Below are positions 62,150 to 64,000 of a stretch of DNA of 64,000 nucleotides, piece by piece. The DNA is from Corbicula japonica (taxonomy: Eukaryota; Mollusca; Bivalvia; Venerida; Cyrenidae): the NCBI GenBank assembly GCA_038501625.1, contig JAZAYU010000087.1, positions 1,418,001 through 1,482,000 on the forward strand, written 5' to 3'. The notes beneath the pieces were generated by a model that saw nothing but the letters and a program-made list of their open reading frames with translations, did not search any database and was not told the origin of the DNA. The position numbers were made by a program, and so were the translations under genes. How positions within the stretch are numbered: position 1 is the stretch's first letter; each line of letters opens with the position of its first letter.

Positions 62150-62985
62150 CAGTCTTTTAAAGGAACTATATCTGACAAGGGAGGAGGCTGTTCATTCATT
62201 ACAATAGAAGTAACTGCCACAAAACTACAACAAACTAAAGAAATACCTCTGCTGTCACAGAAAGTAACTTTATCTGACAAGGGAGGTCACTTGCTGTACA
62301 TTTATACAAGGGAGGTAACTGCCGATGAACTGCCACAAGCTTAAGAAATGTCTTCTGTTCATCATTTTTTAGAGGAACACCTTTAGTAACTGTAACTGGA
62401 AGTAACTGCCACAAGCTAAAGATATATGTCTGCTGTTGATTGTTGAATCATTGATAAAGATCATTTTAATTTTGTGTAATACTTAAGAATGATTACAACT
62501 TTATTTTTTGGTGCAGATTTTTGTTCATGAAAATTGTCTTACAAAGTTATAAGTTGCTTTTTTATATTTTAGACATCTTTAGTGTTATTTTTGGACACCA
62601 ACAATTATCAATATTAAGGTACTAGAAAATTGAATTTATGATAAAAATTTTGATTAAATTACTTACTTATTTTATTATAGTAATGTCTTAAGTTCACTTC
62701 ATATTATGGCATTTCAAAAATGTACATTTGTCTACAGATTATTTTTTCATGATTCATTTGTTCAGCTTTAAATTTTCTTTTAACAATTTTGACACAGTTA
62801 AACAGAAAGAAGTATTTGGATAGTAAGGAAAATGTTGTGGCATAATTTAGAACATTTTTACTGATGGTTTTGAAACCAGAAACAAAATATATACAATATA
62901 TTTATTATTTTCTTGAACTGTATGTTAGTACAAAAATGGTTTCTAAAGCAGTATATTGGAAATAAAGAATGAACTTCACAGTTAT
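62150..62985 (+). other. Probable 3' UTR
   Basis: Contains several copies of the words CAAGGGAGGTAACTGCC and ACTGCCACAAGCTAAAGA (62160-62430), then AT-rich sequence. An AATAAA at 62961-62966 is the best polyadenylation signal. Confidence 0.55.
62961..62966 (+). terminator. Candidate polyadenylation signal AATAAA
   Basis: AATAAA about 810 bp after the stop codon, near the end of the gene-linked sequence and just before the transposon end at 63033. Confidence 0.45.
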
Positions 62986-63032
62986 TAGGCATTTCATTTT
63001 ACGTTAAACTTTATGGTATGTTTTTTACCATT

Positions 63033-64000
63033 AGGGGAAAACCGGGAAAATTCGGACGATTAGTTTCTACCCTGCATTGCTCCTGTCCTTACTCGTCAAA
63101 TATCGATCATCTGGGAACCAAAGTGGGTTTTATTAATTTAAGTAAGCTTTTACTCGGACTTCTTCGTAATACTTCTTACTCTATGCAAGTCCAAAACGTT
63201 CCGAAAATTGTATATTTACAACTATCGTAAAACGGTAAAACTCGGACACGAAAGGGAAAATACAGACAGTGCGTCGGAATAATTCGGACATTTATATTTC
63301 AATAGGGTAAATTTGGACGTGTAAATTATTTTAAAAAAACTATCTGTACATTTAAAACAAGTAATCAGTTGAGCAATAAACTGTTATTATTTATTCTAAA
63401 TTTCATGTATTTGATTCTTTTAGTTTTTCAGTCATTTCATGTTTACGAAATTACAAACATGCGTTGTTAGAAAGCTAAATCATTAGATATGCCCAACTTC
63501 ACAACAAGGTCTATTTTTCTTTCTTTATTTTCTTGGACTTGGTGGTTTTGCATGCTTGTTTGTCCCTTTTTTCACGTTTCTCTCTAAGAACTTCATCACT
63601 CGTCAACAACCTATGAGATGTACACTTTTGGCGTTGGATGCAGCCACAGGTCTTTCTGGCAAAGCTGGCGGAAGAAACAACGATTCAATAATGCTTTCGA
63701 CCGAAACTTCATCAACTGTATCCGCCAGGTCTATATCGGTTAATGTCGGTGGTGCTACCTGACAAGAACTCAAACAACAATTGAGGGTCACTTAGGGCAA
63801 GGACAGGCTGTACACTAGGAAGAAGCTGCTGTTCTGGCATCACTAAAGTGTTGTTCATTGTGTTTGTGGGCTCAAATATTTCTTCATTGCTAAGCGCTGG
63901 TCTTGTTTCTGGTTGGGACACTGGCGTAACATTGGTTAGTTTGCTGGGATTGCCGGCTTTCATAGGAACTGCTCTCCTGTTGAATGGGAAGATACCGCAT
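63033..64000 (-). mobile_element. Pogo/Tigger-like DNA transposon, runs off the right edge
   Basis: A possible terminus lies at ATTAGGGGAAAACCGGGAAA. Imperfect repeats of GGGAAAATTCGGACA follow (63033-63060, 63230-63250, 63255-63270, 63278-63292, 63305-63320). The transposase remnant lies inside on the minus strand. Confidence 0.55.
63500..63999 (-). pseudogene. C-terminal part of a pogo/Tigger-like DDE transposase, frame-broken, partial
   Basis: Reading leftward from the edge: CGIFPFNRRAVPMKAGNPSK, then a Pro/Ser-rich region to about 63712; a second frame continues APPTLTDIDLADTVDEVSVE to about 63603; a third gives RLLTSDEVLREKREKRDKQA and a basic tail to a stop near 63515. The (C/S)GI(F/Y)PFN motif and the SDEVL..K..K..K tail are typical of the region after the DDE domain in these transposases. 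At least two frameshifts mark it as dead. The catalytic domain lies outside the window. Confidence 0.6.

Noticed and set aside
957..61000. Many short frames reading like [20 protein letters not shown] or DPDQTA.MCRLIWI
   Set aside because: They are translations of the family A hairpins, recurring wherever the MITE does on either strand. Not genes.

Overview
The window looks like genomic DNA of a bivalve mollusc, probably a heterodont clam. The reasons are AT-rich sequence, one large gene with many short exons and GT-AG introns, and a dense load of repeats of a style I associate with clam genomes (hairpin-ended elements with internal tandem repeats of about 145-169 bp, and palindromic MITEs). 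I cannot name the species.

One protein gene dominates: an anoctamin-7-like (TMEM16 family) membrane protein on the + strand. I can follow 23 coding exons from 12863 to a stop at 62149. Their lengths sum to 2694 nt, exactly 898 codons including the stop, and every splice phase agrees. The five acidic Ca2+ ligands and the Asn of the TMEM16 site are present. The 5' start exon is not identified. A separate exon at 54-248, ending in a stop, looks like the last exon of an unrecognised upstream gene.

Everything else is introns and spacer filled with mobile DNA. About 40 copies or fragments of a TTAA-flanked MITE built of two hairpins (family A) are scattered throughout, often interrupted by a second, fully palindromic foldback (family B). 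Long hairpin-ended elements with tandem cores sit at 4033-11590, 14918-16484, 17116-19664 and 20190-22531, with single-unit relatives further on. TA-flanked mariner/pogo-type elements lie at 4800-9846, 23425-24375, 35948-36157, 43149-43790, 50763-50944, 52883-53697 and 60279-60427. Coding remnants of transposons are a LINE reverse-transcriptase tail (38746-39340, minus), a THAP-domain fragment with an in-frame stop (27275-27661, minus) and a pogo/Tigger-like transposase tail running off the right edge (63500-64000, minus).

The most interesting points are these. (1) Local tandem duplications cover splice-site segments of the anoctamin gene: exon 3 in three copies, exon 1 acceptor doubled, exon 18 donor doubled. 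Two of them would give in-frame alternative products. (2) The 145-bp repeats carry perfect nuclear-receptor half-site arrangements (DR1 and ERE-type) in every or many units. (3) Several apparently different long repeats share one architecture and one core phrase, suggesting a single ancient superfamily. (4) Elements are nested in a clear order that lets insertion history and target duplications be read.
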